Shown here: positions 49,901-58,635 of the stretch, in pieces
Layout: the number at the start of each line of letters is the position of its first letter
Numbering within the stretch: position 1 is the stretch's first letter
NCBI GenBank assembly: GCA_964384025.1
Contig: CAYLJJ010000017.1
Coordinates: 14,295-78,294 of the forward strand
Direction: 5' to 3'
Origin: CAYLJJ01 sp964384025
GTDB taxonomy: Bacteria > Myxococcota_A > Bradymonadia > UBA7976 > UBA1532
Length of the DNA stretch: 64,000 nucleotides
Program-made: the position numbers and the translations under genes
The notes under the pieces: model-generated
The model's input: only the letters and a program-made list of their open reading frames with translations
The model's database searches: none
What the model was told of the DNA's origin: nothing

Positions 49901-52064
49901 GCCCTCGATTGCGCTCCTGATAACCTGGGGCTTGATCAGCGAGGATCGCGCGCTGAAGATCCAGTAATTGGATGCGCGCTAGGCGCTTAGAGACCGCCTT
50001 GAACTTGGGACTTTGGGCTTGAAACATCAAACGAGGCAGGAGCAGATTAAGGGCCTCACTGCGTCTCCAGCCCGCTTCAGGGCGCTCTAGGAGATCGAGG
50101 AGCGCGGGCAACTCTCCAGGCTCTCGTAGGCGCCGCGCACGCAGAGAAGCCGCGATGCCGTAGAGGCCTCGCGCCTCCAGCTGAGTTTCAGCCTTCATCC
50201 GAACAAGGAGGCGCTGCTTCGGGGAAGCGCAGATCCCCCCCTCTATCGGCGCGAAGCCATCTCGGAGCGCGGTCAGGAGCTGGGCTCGCGAGCCTCTCCA
50301 GATCCCCAACTCAGGCCACTTTAGTCTTTCCTCTGTAGGGAGAGGCCGCAACAGACGCGCGATCTGGATCAAGGTGTTGATCCAGGGATCATCTAGGTTG
50401 GGAAAGGGCTGTTCTTCTCCATTGAGGCGCTGAGCCCAGACCAGGAAGAGGCTCCGCCAAGATTGCGCTTCTAGAGAGAGGGGCTCAGCGCGCTTCAACT
50501 CCTCTACCGCTGACCAGAAGAGGCCCTCACGGAAATATTTGAGGCCCCGAGAGAGAGCCAAGAGCCCTTCAGCTTCCGCCTTGGCCGCGCCGAGATACCA
50601 GGGACCTGCAAGCTGGCCAAGGAGAGAGGTATCGATATAGATCTGCCCCCCGCTGATCACCCCATCCAGATTCTTTATTCGAGCCACCGCGACAGCGTGC
50701 TCTGCCTTCAGTGGCCAAGGAGAGGTCCAGACCGGGCTCTTAGACTCTCCCCACTGTAACCAATTAAGAAGCTCAGGAGTTGCGCCCAGTTCTTTGAGCG
50801 CGGCGAAGAGCTGCTGGGGCTCTTGAGCTTCTCGAAGCAGGCGGTCCCAATCCGGGGGGGGTGTTTGGGAAGGGAGCGTGAAGCCCTTGGCGAACTCTCG
50901 CTGAAAGGCGCTCTCTCCCTGGCCAAGGAGAGCGGGGATCAAAGCAGCGAGCACCTCCAAATGCAGCAACACCCCCTCTCCATCAAAACCCAAAGGAGAG
51001 ACTCCTCCACCGGCGAAGATGAGAGGCAGCTCAGACTCACCAAGCGTGGCCCCTCCGCGAGCGATCTTGGGTACCCCCTCTCTAGGATGGAAATCAGCCC
51101 CCATCTTCCGATTGGCTAGAGCCAGACACTCCCCCTCCTTAAGCAGACCCAGGCTGCGACTGAGCAGCTCTGGAGCAGTAGAGTCTAGATCCTGTAAATC
51201 CCGAGGCCCCCCCAGCTCAGGATCCAGGAGCTGAAGCGCTCCCTGATCTTTGCGCAGCAGCAGAGAGACAAAGTCGAGAGAGGCCAAGCGCAGCCCCCTC
51301 TCTAGGCTGCACGCTTCTATCCGCATCACTCCCCCGGCTGGATGAAGCTGTGTAGGCTTTAGGCCAAGCAAGCGAGCGAACTCTTTGCTCCCTCTTGGGA
51401 GCGCTTCGGGCAGCTCCTGAGCAGCATAAGCGGAGCTGAGGATCAACAAGCAGTCTCGATGGAGGGCTTTAAACAGAGGAGAGAGGAGGCGATCCAGCTC
51501 AGCCAGGGCGGAGAGGCTGCCCTCCATCCCCTGTTTCTCTAAGGCGTGGCTGAGGCCGTTGAGGCTCAACGCCATAAAGGGGGGGTTCGATTCCAAACCC
51601 TTGAGCAGCAGATCTACTCGAGCCTGATCCCCCTCTGGGCTCTCAGGCCCAAAGTGAAAGCCTGCGTTAAGGCTGCCTTCGATCTTCTCAAAGAGGCTGG
51701 GGAGCTTGAGGGACTCCTCTCCACTGCGAACTCCATGATCTAGAGGGGGCAAACCGGTCAGGAGGGTGGCCTCGGCGACCTGCGGTTGAGCTGGGAGGGG
51801 GGGCAAAGCTCGAAAGACTCGCGCCCTTCGCAGCGTCACTTTCGCTCCACCAGGAGCGCTGGCATCCAGCCAGCGATGAAGCGCTCTATCCTTGGCTCTG
51901 GAGCTGGGGCGGGCTAGATAGTCCTGAAGCATCTTTGGGCTGAGGCCATCGATGCGCAAAAGGAGGACCTGGGAGGCGTGTCCTGGTGAAGCGGGGCGTA
52001 GGGGGCGACCCGCGCAGGCGCTGAGCAACCCAAGAGCCAGGAGAGAGCAGAGTGTGCGCAGCAT
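46941..52064 (-). CDS. Giant lipoprotein with degenerate alkaline-phosphatase-like head and helical body
   Basis: 1707 residues from the ATG at 52064, AAGGAG upstream; lipobox LLSAC. Residues about 30-400 follow the type I phosphodiesterase/alkaline-phosphatase fold: VLLLRIDGLSPKML, EATLLTGLPPLDHGV, LALSLNGLSHAL and LPLIFAGGGVSP. The expected metal-binding D-H pair is replaced (LLILSSAYAAQE instead of S-D-H-G), so catalysis is doubtful. Residues about 400-1707 are almost entirely Leu/Ala/Glu-rich helices (ALLALFEARAQ, LRSLLLA-type), resembling TPR-like solenoids, although I could not assign a repeat with confidence. Function unknown; the size and periplasmic location suggest a scaffold. Coding density is high and no frameshift is seen. 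Confidence 0.78.
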   Translation of the reverse strand: MLRTLCSLLALGLLSACAGRPLRPASPGHASQVLLLRIDGLSPKMLQDYLARPSSRAKDRALHRWLDASAPGGAKVTLRRARVFRALPPLPAQPQVAEATLLTGLPPLDHGVRSGEESLKLPSLFEKIEGSLNAGFHFGPESPEGDQARVDLLLKGLESNPPFMALSLNGLSHALEKQGMEGSLSALAELDRLLSPLFKALHRDCLLILSSAYAAQELPEALPRGSKEFARLLGLKPTQLHPAGGVMRIEACSLERGLRLASLDFVSLLLRKDQGALQLLDPELGGPRDLQDLDSTAPELLSRSLGLLKEGECLALANRKMGADFHPREGVPKIARGGATLGESELPLIFAGGGVSPLGFDGEGVLLHLEVLAALIPALLGQGESAFQREFAKGFTLPSQTPPPDWDRLLREAQEPQQLFAALKELGATPELLNWLQWGESKSPVWTSPWPLKAEHAVAVARIKNLDGVISGGQIYIDTSLLGQLAGPWYLGAAKAEAEGLLALSRGLKYFREGLFWSAVEELKRAEPLSLEAQSWRSLFLVWAQRLNGEEQPFPNLDDPWINTLIQIARLLRPLPTEERLKWPELGIWRGSRAQLLTALRDGFAPIEGGICASPKQRLLVRMKAETQLEARGLYGIAASLRARRLREPGELPALLDLLERPEAGWRRSEALNLLLPRLMFQAQSPKFKAVSKRLARIQLLDLQRAILADQAPGYQERNRGRAGYLFTGIGAELPRLNRETLRLALGEVNDDAELIFQAVMDHGGLFSFFSPGFAERLQRLLKVLDEAMSRLEAKEIKSPDDRMAQALTLLLHALSDGLRDQLPAAQARLLKLDTLLDVPDLLQERDKALAEVEGKEDESARPAVWGPLAQILVRLIRGGLEAAQGQRAAAQGSFQGALELIHVWVEHELRREGDWEVLGAHVEALFKLQAQANDLLMALVTEDKEALKALWPGLHQAAQSLRLKIPKGEAASVGRWLVLLALLARDGLWVVDVIQRGTQADPKLLEGTSAAWTALTESWSPESRFGQSFLLLSEALQQSLPELPQLLPHFESGDEEQILAHMEQLRAALERLKEQIQAQLPEAKLRESLLQDHLDLLILDHLLTLLKAGIPQFKDPKALLALFEARAQVLIETVLRREGLNVRPLLAMELALLNGIAGATERSSAWLKKGSSWSLDTSFAEAPFVWSILQWRFSEAGSSEREFALKGALKSCPPIEAEIRLGEASLAAERGNLEEARAALQRSRVTLLREGRGAYSAQMNLDIADGNSLVQLHLHQDIAALFIGGQSGSFQFGLGQQTKQVLEQQSFFNWKLIAGGHPRDFSLITLILEAYYALKLGDEAALDQSLSRIQSLLMGVSPEWIDDPKAKPLSLPPSAPLVEPLALSWIGALADLRGHALGRWILQALAQLNEQSWPKEKSGSFKLCEGQEQDEGSSPLLKSSRCQAPRILSKGLSGQQREALGALIHLHLQSLREEIPKARWEKIWKTARKLNPKLIPSWTRALASSRRTKKIQRGLPKASEQALRIELGDRQVPIPSSYACSLGASRKGAPELLKLTATCGPNPVHLQALLEGIQQLRGDLAWERLLPALRMAWQIPSARRILPALWREARRVFLDPKWLVQRPAKAAELAAQAEAMKMPLEALWARALGLAVGNRSPEAAQKLWEEGVKLGLPSNPASLFLKRLAFGPREKFPSAMAEFFKRSAQP

Positions 52065-52233
52065 ATCCGGGGCTCCTTATTCTCAGAGTAAGCTTCAGCT
52101 TCGATGTTTGGACAGGCGTCTGTCTATCTCCAAGATCCATACTTGAGTTGATCCCCTCTAAAAAAGCGTTCTTCTCTCCTAAAACTTTATGTATTCTTTC
52201 ATGGTGATTGAAATTTATTCTCTGAGGTTAACC

Positions 52234-54711
52234 ATGCGCTGGCTCTCCCTGTTTCTGCTCCTACCCTCTCTGACTTTGGCGATTCCTAAAAGGCTCCATC
52301 AAGAGGGGCTCTTGGCAGATGCTCAAGGAGCACCCCATGAGGGTGCTGCTCAACTGCGCTTTAGCTTCTATGGAGAGGCTGAAGGGGGCGCAGCCTTATG
52401 GTTTGAAGAGCATAATCTCAATCTCAGCGGAGGCTATTACAGCGTTATCTTGGGGGCTCAGACCGCCTTTGGAGCTGTGCTTGATACAGATCCTCGTTTT
52501 CTGGGAGTGGCGGTGGATGGGGTGGAGTTGCTGCCCCGTGTCCAACTCTCCAGCGTGCCCTACGCTCTTATGGCTGAAAATGTGGTGGGGGAGATCAGCC
52601 CTCGAAGCATCTATGTAGGCGGGCGGCAGGTGATCGATGAGGGGGGCAACTGGGTGGGGCCTCAGGTGCCTGGAGCAGGAGATGGGGTGGGTTATAACAC
52701 CCCGGCGGAGGCTCTCGCGGCGGTAAAAACGCTAGATGGAGCAGGCTCAGGCTTAGACGCAGACACCCTTGATGGCCTCAGCAGCGCCGCCTTCCTCCAG
52801 AACGGTGAGCAGGTGATGGCTCTCCTCATCGCGGCAGATGGTTCAGGCAGCGGACTGGATGCTGATCGCCTCGATGGTCATGACAGCAGCGCCTTTATCC
52901 GTACCGCCGCCCAGCTCATCGAGCTGCTTCTGAGCACCGATGGCACAGGTACAGGCTTAGACGCTGATCGTCTGGATGGTCACGACAGCAGCGAGTTTAT
53001 CAACACCACCGATCCTGCCACTGCAGCCCAACTCCTCAGCCTACTGCTCGAGGTTGATGGTGCAGACAGCGGTCTAGACGCTGATCTTCTGGATGGTCAC
53101 GACAGCACCCTCTTTATGAGGGCAGCAGATCCAGCCACAGCGGCGCAGATTCTCAACCTGCTTTTGACTGTAGATGGTGCAGGTACGGGCCTGGATGCAG
53201 ACACTCTTGATGGCCTCCACGCCAGCAAGTTTATGCGGGTAGATCAAGACACTGGCACCAGCGGTCAGCTCTCTCTGGGCGGGCTCCTCTCCGGTGTTGA
53301 CGCCCACTTCACCGGGACGCTGGTCGCCGATCAGATTGAGGCCAATCGGATCCACGCCAACCTCATTCGACTTGTTCCCCAGGCTCTCCCTCCAGAAGAT
53401 CCCCAGAGAGGTTCGATGTACTTTGATGATCCAAGCGGGGAGGTCAAGCTGTTCGATGGCGATGCTTGGAACTCTTTAAGTGCTGTTGTTGAGAATGGTG
53501 CTGTGAGCGTTGCCAACATATTGACCTCAGATAAGATGAACATTTTTAACTTCAGCAACTCTCATGGAGATGGTTTTGCTGGTGATCCCAAGTATGTAAG
53601 CGACGAAGTAGATCGTGAAGTGACGACTTCATGGAGCAGCTATGGATTTCAACATAGAATTGGTGCTGGAGATGGATGGTGGAAGGTTGACCTGCTAGAA
53701 CAGTATCGTGCTAGACATATCGTCGTTGTAGGATATGCAAATGGAAGCCATTACCCTAACCAATGGCGCCTCGAGGGCTCAAACGATAATTCCAACTGGT
53801 TCAATCTACATGATTTTGTTCCTTCTCCAAATGGCAGTTCTCCTCCGCCTGACTGGCATCTTCACGGCGGAACAGGAGCTGATGGGAAGAGCTGGAATGA
53901 CGTTAAAGAGAGGAACTCTGGAGACTGGGTCGAAATCAGTCGTCCCGGGAATTATCGCTACTATCGAATTATTGGCAATGGTTGGAACATCAGCAATGGA
54001 TATATGTTGTTGATGAATGTTGGTCTATTTGTTGATGTAAACATGCATGGAACAAGCTGTAAAGATATATTGGCACGAGGGAATTCATCGGGAGATGGTG
54101 TTTATTGGATCGACCCCGACGGCAGCGGTGTTGGAATGGAGGCGATTCAGGTCTATTGCGATATGACAACTGATAATGGAGGGTGGACACGGGTCGCTAA
54201 TGTAAGGGCAGAGATTCCAATCTGTGCCTATAATGTAGCGCTGGGCACCAACCTCGATCTGATCAATGATACCGCCAACACTGGATTGATGGGTCCAAAT
54301 TCGGTCAACGCAATCACAGGGTCCTCTACTTTAGATGCTGTTATGGTCAAACTCGATGATGGGAACTACTACATATACAGATCAGATGATGCTGCTTTCA
54401 CTTGGAACAATGTCGCTACGATGTATAGTTTGGGAATAGAGAACTACGGCGTCAGGGGCTCAAAGAATGGAGGTGTATATACAATCCTTCGAAACAGTGG
54501 ATGCAGCTCTCCAGGATGTTTGATGGGTGGTAGTGATTCGACCCTTGGAAATTGGTCCACGATTCTCGGGATTGGTGGACATGCACGAGGAGCAGCGATA
54601 CAGGACGCCGACTGTCTCTCAGGGAGTAATGGTTGGTTGGGGCTATACTCTGGAATGGTTGGTAATTCTACTCTGAACTGGGGGCAACAGGGCAAAGTTT
54701 ACGTCAGATGA
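52234..54711 (+). CDS. Adhesin with LDADxLDG repeats, discoidin-like and fibrinogen-like domains
   Basis: 825 residues from the ATG at 52234 (TGAGGT upstream), signal peptide MRWLSLFLLLPSLTLA. Residues 20-150 are a beta-rich head (LRFSFYGEAEGG, YSVILGAQTAFG) found in many proteins of this phylum. Residues about 168-334 carry five repeats of GLDADxLDGxxSSxF, a motif shared with phage tail fibres. Residues about 440-600 resemble an F5/8-type C (discoidin) domain (WWKVDLLEQYRARHIVVVGY, WRLEGSNDNSNWFNLHDF, YRYYRIIGNGW). Residues about 607-825 start like a fibrinogen-related domain (SCKDILARG, VYCDMTTDNGGWTRV). The domain order suggests a secreted carbohydrate-binding adhesin. The part after about 53480 is noticeably AT-richer than the front, consistent with domain acquisition. 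Confidence 0.83.
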   Translation: MRWLSLFLLLPSLTLAIPKRLHQEGLLADAQGAPHEGAAQLRFSFYGEAEGGAALWFEEHNLNLSGGYYSVILGAQTAFGAVLDTDPRFLGVAVDGVELLPRVQLSSVPYALMAENVVGEISPRSIYVGGRQVIDEGGNWVGPQVPGAGDGVGYNTPAEALAAVKTLDGAGSGLDADTLDGLSSAAFLQNGEQVMALLIAADGSGSGLDADRLDGHDSSAFIRTAAQLIELLLSTDGTGTGLDADRLDGHDSSEFINTTDPATAAQLLSLLLEVDGADSGLDADLLDGHDSTLFMRAADPATAAQILNLLLTVDGAGTGLDADTLDGLHASKFMRVDQDTGTSGQLSLGGLLSGVDAHFTGTLVADQIEANRIHANLIRLVPQALPPEDPQRGSMYFDDPSGEVKLFDGDAWNSLSAVVENGAVSVANILTSDKMNIFNFSNSHGDGFAGDPKYVSDEVDREVTTSWSSYGFQHRIGAGDGWWKVDLLEQYRARHIVVVGYANGSHYPNQWRLEGSNDNSNWFNLHDFVPSPNGSSPPPDWHLHGGTGADGKSWNDVKERNSGDWVEISRPGNYRYYRIIGNGWNISNGYMLLMNVGLFVDVNMHGTSCKDILARGNSSGDGVYWIDPDGSGVGMEAIQVYCDMTTDNGGWTRVANVRAEIPICAYNVALGTNLDLINDTANTGLMGPNSVNAITGSSTLDAVMVKLDDGNYYIYRSDDAAFTWNNVATMYSLGIENYGVRGSKNGGVYTILRNSGCSSPGCLMGGSDSTLGNWSTILGIGGHARGAAIQDADCLSGSNGWLGLYSGMVGNSTLNWGQQGKVYVR
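52735..53235 (+). repeat. Five degenerate LDADxLDG repeats
   Basis: Repeats begin at 52735, 52837, 52939, 53056 and 53173, i.e. spaced 102, 102, 117 and 117 bases (34 and 39 residues). Each encodes DGxGSGLDADxLDGxDSSxF. The nucleotide copies have diverged, but the protein pattern is strict. Confidence 0.88.
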
Positions 54712-54838
54712 CCTCGACCGAGGGCGGCTCCCTTTTCTCCTTGCCCTCTGCCTTGATGATGCCGTAATGGGTTGAGCGATTGAGTCGCAAACTCAGGCTA
54801 AAGATGCCCCACATCATCTTAAATCCCAGCGTGAGCAG

Positions 54839-55141
54839 GTGTTGAGCGAGAGGCTGAGCATCCTGGGTAGAGGGCTTCTCATCCTGAGCGCTCTCAGCAG
54901 CTTGCTCCTGCTCATCTCTCTCTTCCGAAAGCCAGACCTTGCCAAGAGAAATCGCGCTCTCCAAGCAAATGTTGAGGAGGTTGAAGCGAAGAACCGCGCT
55001 CTGAAGCTCAAGATCGAGTTCTTCAGACAGCAGGTCCAGGCGCTCAAGAGGGAGGAGGAGGTGCTCTACCATGCACAGATGGAACTTGGGATGCTCCGAG
55101 GAGATGAGATTCTCTACCAATTTAAGGAAAAGCAGCCTTGA
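54839..55141 (+). CDS. ftsB: FtsB/DivIC-like septum formation initiator
   Basis: About 100 residues: a short cytoplasmic start, one membrane helix (LLILSALSSLLLLISLF), a coiled coil (NRALQANVEEVEAKNRALKL) and the family ending ELGMLRGDEILYQF, matching the FtsB/DivIC pattern A-x-x-ELGM-x-x-x-GE-x-x-Y. FtsB works with FtsL and FtsQ to activate septal wall synthesis. The GTG at 54839 is the likely start but its upstream site is weak. A longer open frame on the other strand (54704-55192) is a shadow. The stop overlaps the TTG of the following cyclase gene (TTGA). Confidence 0.85.
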   Translation: MLSERLSILGRGLLILSALSSLLLLISLFRKPDLAKRNRALQANVEEVEAKNRALKLKIEFFRQQVQALKREEEVLYHAQMELGMLRGDEILYQFKEKQP

Positions 55142-57249
55142 AAAGTTTTCTTGAGAGTCTCCAGCCCTGGTGGGTCTTGGGTGTCGTCGCACTGGGAGGA
55201 GCCGCTACAGTAGCAGGTGCCTTTGACCCCGGCTATCCAAAACCCCTCTTCTCTCTGGGAGTTGCCCTCGCCATCCTCTTGTTGATCGCCCTCGATCTTC
55301 AACAGCGGTTCAAAGATCGAACTCCCCGAATCTTCTTTGATCTGGAGGGGCCTCTGCTTTGGATCCTCGCTCTCTGGATCTTTACGCGACTCTTGGGGCC
55401 TTTAGGGCCTCATCTAACTCCCCTCTGTGCAGGGCTCCTGGCTTGGTTGGCAGTCACTCAGAGCCGCTGGGTCCAGTTCTTCTCGCTGGGCTCTGCGGTG
55501 GTCTTGGATTTGGGGCTGAGCTTGGCTGGTCGCCTGGAGTTGGAGGCCCTCCTCCTACATATCTTGGTGTATATGGGCGCGGCCTTTGCTCTGCGGGCTT
55601 TTGCTCACTCGGAGATCTTCCGTGAGCGCCTCAATGAGGCGCGACAAAACCGAAGGCGGGAGAGCGCTCAGGCGCACAAGGCGGGGCTTTTAGACCTCCA
55701 GACCAGACAAGCACCCGCCCTCACTCAGCTCCCAAGCATCGGGGATCAGCCCAAAGAGGAGTTGAGCTTGGAGATCCTGACGGGATCATTTCAGCTGATC
55801 TTAGATCTCCTACGAGAGGCCCTAGATCTCAGCACCGCGACGCTGCTCTGGTTGGAGCGCTCTCAAGAGACCCTCTATCTCCTCAGCTGCTCTACAGATC
55901 AGGAGGAGCTTAAACGAGGCCCCTACCCTGCAGGAGCGGGGATTCCAGGGACCGTGCTTCGTGATGTACGCGAGATCTCAGTGGTTCCCGGAGGTCGTGG
56001 TCGCCTGCCTTACCATGATGAGCTGTTTCAACCAGGAGCGATCTTCGCAATCGCTCTACCCGAACCAGAGCAAGTAGAGAGCGGAGAGCCGGTAGCGGTT
56101 CTCTGTGTTGATCGAGCTGAGGAGCGAATCTGGGATGAGTCGGAGCGCAGGCTGCTGCGCATCGCCGCTCAGAAATTAGCCCTGGATGTCTTTATCACTC
56201 AGCAACTCAAACACACAGATCGGAAACGCCACGTCGTTGATCTCCTCTGTGGAGGGCTCAAGCGTCTCAACAACAGCCTGGATCTGGATCAGGTGGCTGA
56301 AGCGGCTCTGGCAGCCTGTCAGCATCTGGTCCCGGTTGATCTGGCCCTCTTCTCTACCCTGGCCCACAACCCTGAGGAGGAGGGGCATGAGATCATTCGA
56401 GCTGAGGGGCAGCAGGCGGAGCGATACAATCGCCTGCGCTTCGCTCCTCATGAGGGCCTAGTGGGGCGCGCTGTTGAGCTGGGTCATAGTCTCCCTGCGC
56501 CTGGAAATCAGCGCGCAAATCGGGCGGTCTTTGGCTCCAAGGATCACCTCCCTCAGATGAAGTCTCTCTTGATCCTCCCCTTGATGAGCCCAGAGGGGGA
56601 GGGCTTGGGCGCGCTGACCCTCGCTGCTCAGGAGCCAGGGAGCTGTGATCGCAGCCCTCAGCGAGATTGGTTGGAGCTGATCGCGGGTCAAGTAGCCGTG
56701 CGACTGGAGTTGGCTCGTGCTCATGAGCGTATCAAGAAGTTGGCGACGGTGGATGGCCTCACTCAGCTCCTCAACCATCGCACCTTCCAGCAAGCCTTTG
56801 ATACGATGCTGCAGAGGGCCAAGCGCCAGGGCGGCGCGCTCTGTATGATCCTGACCGACATCGATCACTTTAAGAACTTTAACGACACTTACGGGCATCC
56901 CTTTGGAGATGAAGTGCTTAAGGGGGTCGCGCGAGTACTCAAGGAAGCTGTACGCCAAGTAGATGTCGCCGCTCGTTATGGGGGAGAAGAGTTTGCCCTC
57001 ATCCTGGAGGACTCCAATAAAGAGGGGGGGCTGCTTATGGCTGAGCGGATCCGACAAGAGGTGGAGGCGCTGCGTTTTGAGCATGAGAGCGGCCCGGTTG
57101 GTTTGACCATCTCTCTGGGCTTGGCCTCCTTCCCTGAAGATGGAGAAGAGAAGAGCCTGCTTATCGAGCGCGCTGATCAGGCCCTCTACCGTGCCAAAGA
57201 GCAGGGCCGCAACCAAGTCGTGCTCTGGGATGATGAGACGATCTCTTAG
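55138..57249 (+). CDS. Membrane GAF-GGDEF diguanylate cyclase
   Basis: 703 residues from the TTG at 55138, overlapping the ftsB stop and preceded by AAGGAAAAG. Five to six membrane segments occupy residues 10-160 (WWVLGVVALGGAATVAGAF, LFSLGVALAILLLIAL, ILVYMGAAFALRAF). Two GAF-like domains follow (about 195-350 and 365-520). The GGDEF domain at about 535-695 has DGLTQLLNHRTFQQAF, LTDIDHFKNFNDTYGHPFGD and RYGGEEFALIL, with an inhibitory RxxD (RQVD) five residues before GGEEF. It should make c-di-GMP in response to a signal sensed by GAF or membrane parts. Coupling to ftsB suggests a link between c-di-GMP and division (inference). Confidence 0.92.
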   Translation: MKSFLESLQPWWVLGVVALGGAATVAGAFDPGYPKPLFSLGVALAILLLIALDLQQRFKDRTPRIFFDLEGPLLWILALWIFTRLLGPLGPHLTPLCAGLLAWLAVTQSRWVQFFSLGSAVVLDLGLSLAGRLELEALLLHILVYMGAAFALRAFAHSEIFRERLNEARQNRRRESAQAHKAGLLDLQTRQAPALTQLPSIGDQPKEELSLEILTGSFQLILDLLREALDLSTATLLWLERSQETLYLLSCSTDQEELKRGPYPAGAGIPGTVLRDVREISVVPGGRGRLPYHDELFQPGAIFAIALPEPEQVESGEPVAVLCVDRAEERIWDESERRLLRIAAQKLALDVFITQQLKHTDRKRHVVDLLCGGLKRLNNSLDLDQVAEAALAACQHLVPVDLALFSTLAHNPEEEGHEIIRAEGQQAERYNRLRFAPHEGLVGRAVELGHSLPAPGNQRANRAVFGSKDHLPQMKSLLILPLMSPEGEGLGALTLAAQEPGSCDRSPQRDWLELIAGQVAVRLELARAHERIKKLATVDGLTQLLNHRTFQQAFDTMLQRAKRQGGALCMILTDIDHFKNFNDTYGHPFGDEVLKGVARVLKEAVRQVDVAARYGGEEFALILEDSNKEGGLLMAERIRQEVEALRFEHESGPVGLTISLGLASFPEDGEEKSLLIERADQALYRAKEQGRNQVVLWDDETIS

Positions 57250-57270
57250 GAGTGAAGCCAGGAGATGAAG

Positions 57271-58635
57271 ATGAGCGCAGATCTATTGATCCTCGGTGCG
57301 GGACCGGGGGGCTATGTGGCCGCCATCCGCGCAGCGCAGCTGGGCCTTAAGGTGATCCTCATCGAAGCGCAAGCCTTGGGAGGGACCTGTCTCTGGAGAG
57401 GCTGTATCCCCACCAAGTGTCTCTTGGAGGTGGGCAGCCGTCACCGTTGGAACCGCAAGGAGGCGCGACGCTTTGGCTTGAAGGTCAGCTCTGAGTTTGA
57501 CTGGGGGAAGGTGCAGAGCTTTAAGGAGCGAACCCTCAAGCAGAACGCACGAGGCATCGACTCTCTGCTCAAACAGAACGGTGTACAGCTCCTCAAGGGT
57601 CGTGGTTGCTGGATCGCTCCAGGACAGCTTCAGGTACAGAGCGCTGAGGGAGAGAAGATCTTAGAGGCTCCTCAGATCATCCTGGCGACCGGCTCGAGGG
57701 TGCTCTCTCTGCCCAACCTGCCCTTTGATGGTCAACATCTCCTCAGCAGCGACGAGCTGCTCGAGATCCCTCAGGTCCCCAAACGCCTGAACATCATCGG
57801 GGGTGGGGTCGTGGGAGTGGAGTTCGCCAGCCTCTTTGAGTCCTTTGGGAGCAAGGTGCAGCTCTTTGAGTTAGAGGAAAGGCTCCTACCCAGCGCTGAT
57901 CCTGAGATCTCCCAGCACCTCCTACAGGCACTCAAGCGCCGGGGGATTCGCTGTCATCTGGGGGTTCGCTGCCGCTCAACGGAGCCCTGCGAGGGGGGGA
58001 TCAAGCTGCACACAGATGTTGGGGAGCATGAGTCTGATCTCCTGCTCTTGGCGGTGGGCCGTCGCCCCAACACAGAGGAGTTGGGGTTGGAGGAGAGTTG
58101 CGCCCAGCTCAAGGGCGGCTATCTAGAGGTAGATGCTCTGGGTCGCACAGGAGAACCGGGGCTCTGGGCCATCGGAGATATTGTCTCAGGCAGCCCTCAA
58201 CTGGCCCATGTCGCCAGCGCTGAAGGTCTACGCGCAGCAGAGGCGATCGCGGGTCTCAAACCCGGCCCTATCGCCGCCGCGCCCAGCGCGGTCTATACCG
58301 AGCCTCAGTTGGCGTGGATCGGCCTGACCGAGCCCGAGGCCCTAGGGCAAGGGCATGAGCTGCTTAAGAGCGCCTTTCCCTTCGCGGCGGTACCCAAGGC
58401 ACGGATCATGGGGAAGCCAGAGGGGCTCATCAAGGTGATCGCTGAGGCCAAGCAGCGCAAGATCTTGGGGATTCATATCATCGGCCCTCACGCCAGCGAT
58501 CTTTTAGGCGAGGCGGGGGCCCTCCTGGGGCGAGACTTAGAGGAGGCTGCTTCTTTGATCCATGCTCATCCCAGCCTCTCAGAGGGCTTAGGAGAGGCGC
58601 TCCACATGGCTTTGGGGAGAGCCATCCACATCTGA
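57271..58635 (+). CDS. lpdA: Dihydrolipoyl dehydrogenase
   Basis: 454 residues, FAD-dependent E3 of 2-oxoacid dehydrogenase complexes. The ATG at 57271 is preferred over 57265 because AGGAG then has proper spacing. Motifs: FAD site LLILGAGPGGYVAAIRAAQLG, redox disulfide GGTCLWRGCIPTK, NAD site INIIGGGVVGVEFASLFESFG, second FAD motif GLWAIGDIV, and the His-Glu dyad in HAHPSLSEGLGEALH. The next gene, lipB, makes the lipoyl cofactor used by the same complexes and overlaps it by one base. A complete active enzyme is expected. Confidence 0.95.
   Translation: MSADLLILGAGPGGYVAAIRAAQLGLKVILIEAQALGGTCLWRGCIPTKCLLEVGSRHRWNRKEARRFGLKVSSEFDWGKVQSFKERTLKQNARGIDSLLKQNGVQLLKGRGCWIAPGQLQVQSAEGEKILEAPQIILATGSRVLSLPNLPFDGQHLLSSDELLEIPQVPKRLNIIGGGVVGVEFASLFESFGSKVQLFELEERLLPSADPEISQHLLQALKRRGIRCHLGVRCRSTEPCEGGIKLHTDVGEHESDLLLLAVGRRPNTEELGLEESCAQLKGGYLEVDALGRTGEPGLWAIGDIVSGSPQLAHVASAEGLRAAEAIAGLKPGPIAAAPSAVYTEPQLAWIGLTEPEALGQGHELLKSAFPFAAVPKARIMGKPEGLIKVIAEAKQRKILGIHIIGPHASDLLGEAGALLGRDLEEAASLIHAHPSLSEGLGEALHMALGRAIHI

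Noticed and set aside
54704..55192. 162-codon minus-strand frame opposite ftsB
   Set aside because: It is the antisense of a recognisable FtsB (helix, coiled coil, GDEILYQF ending).
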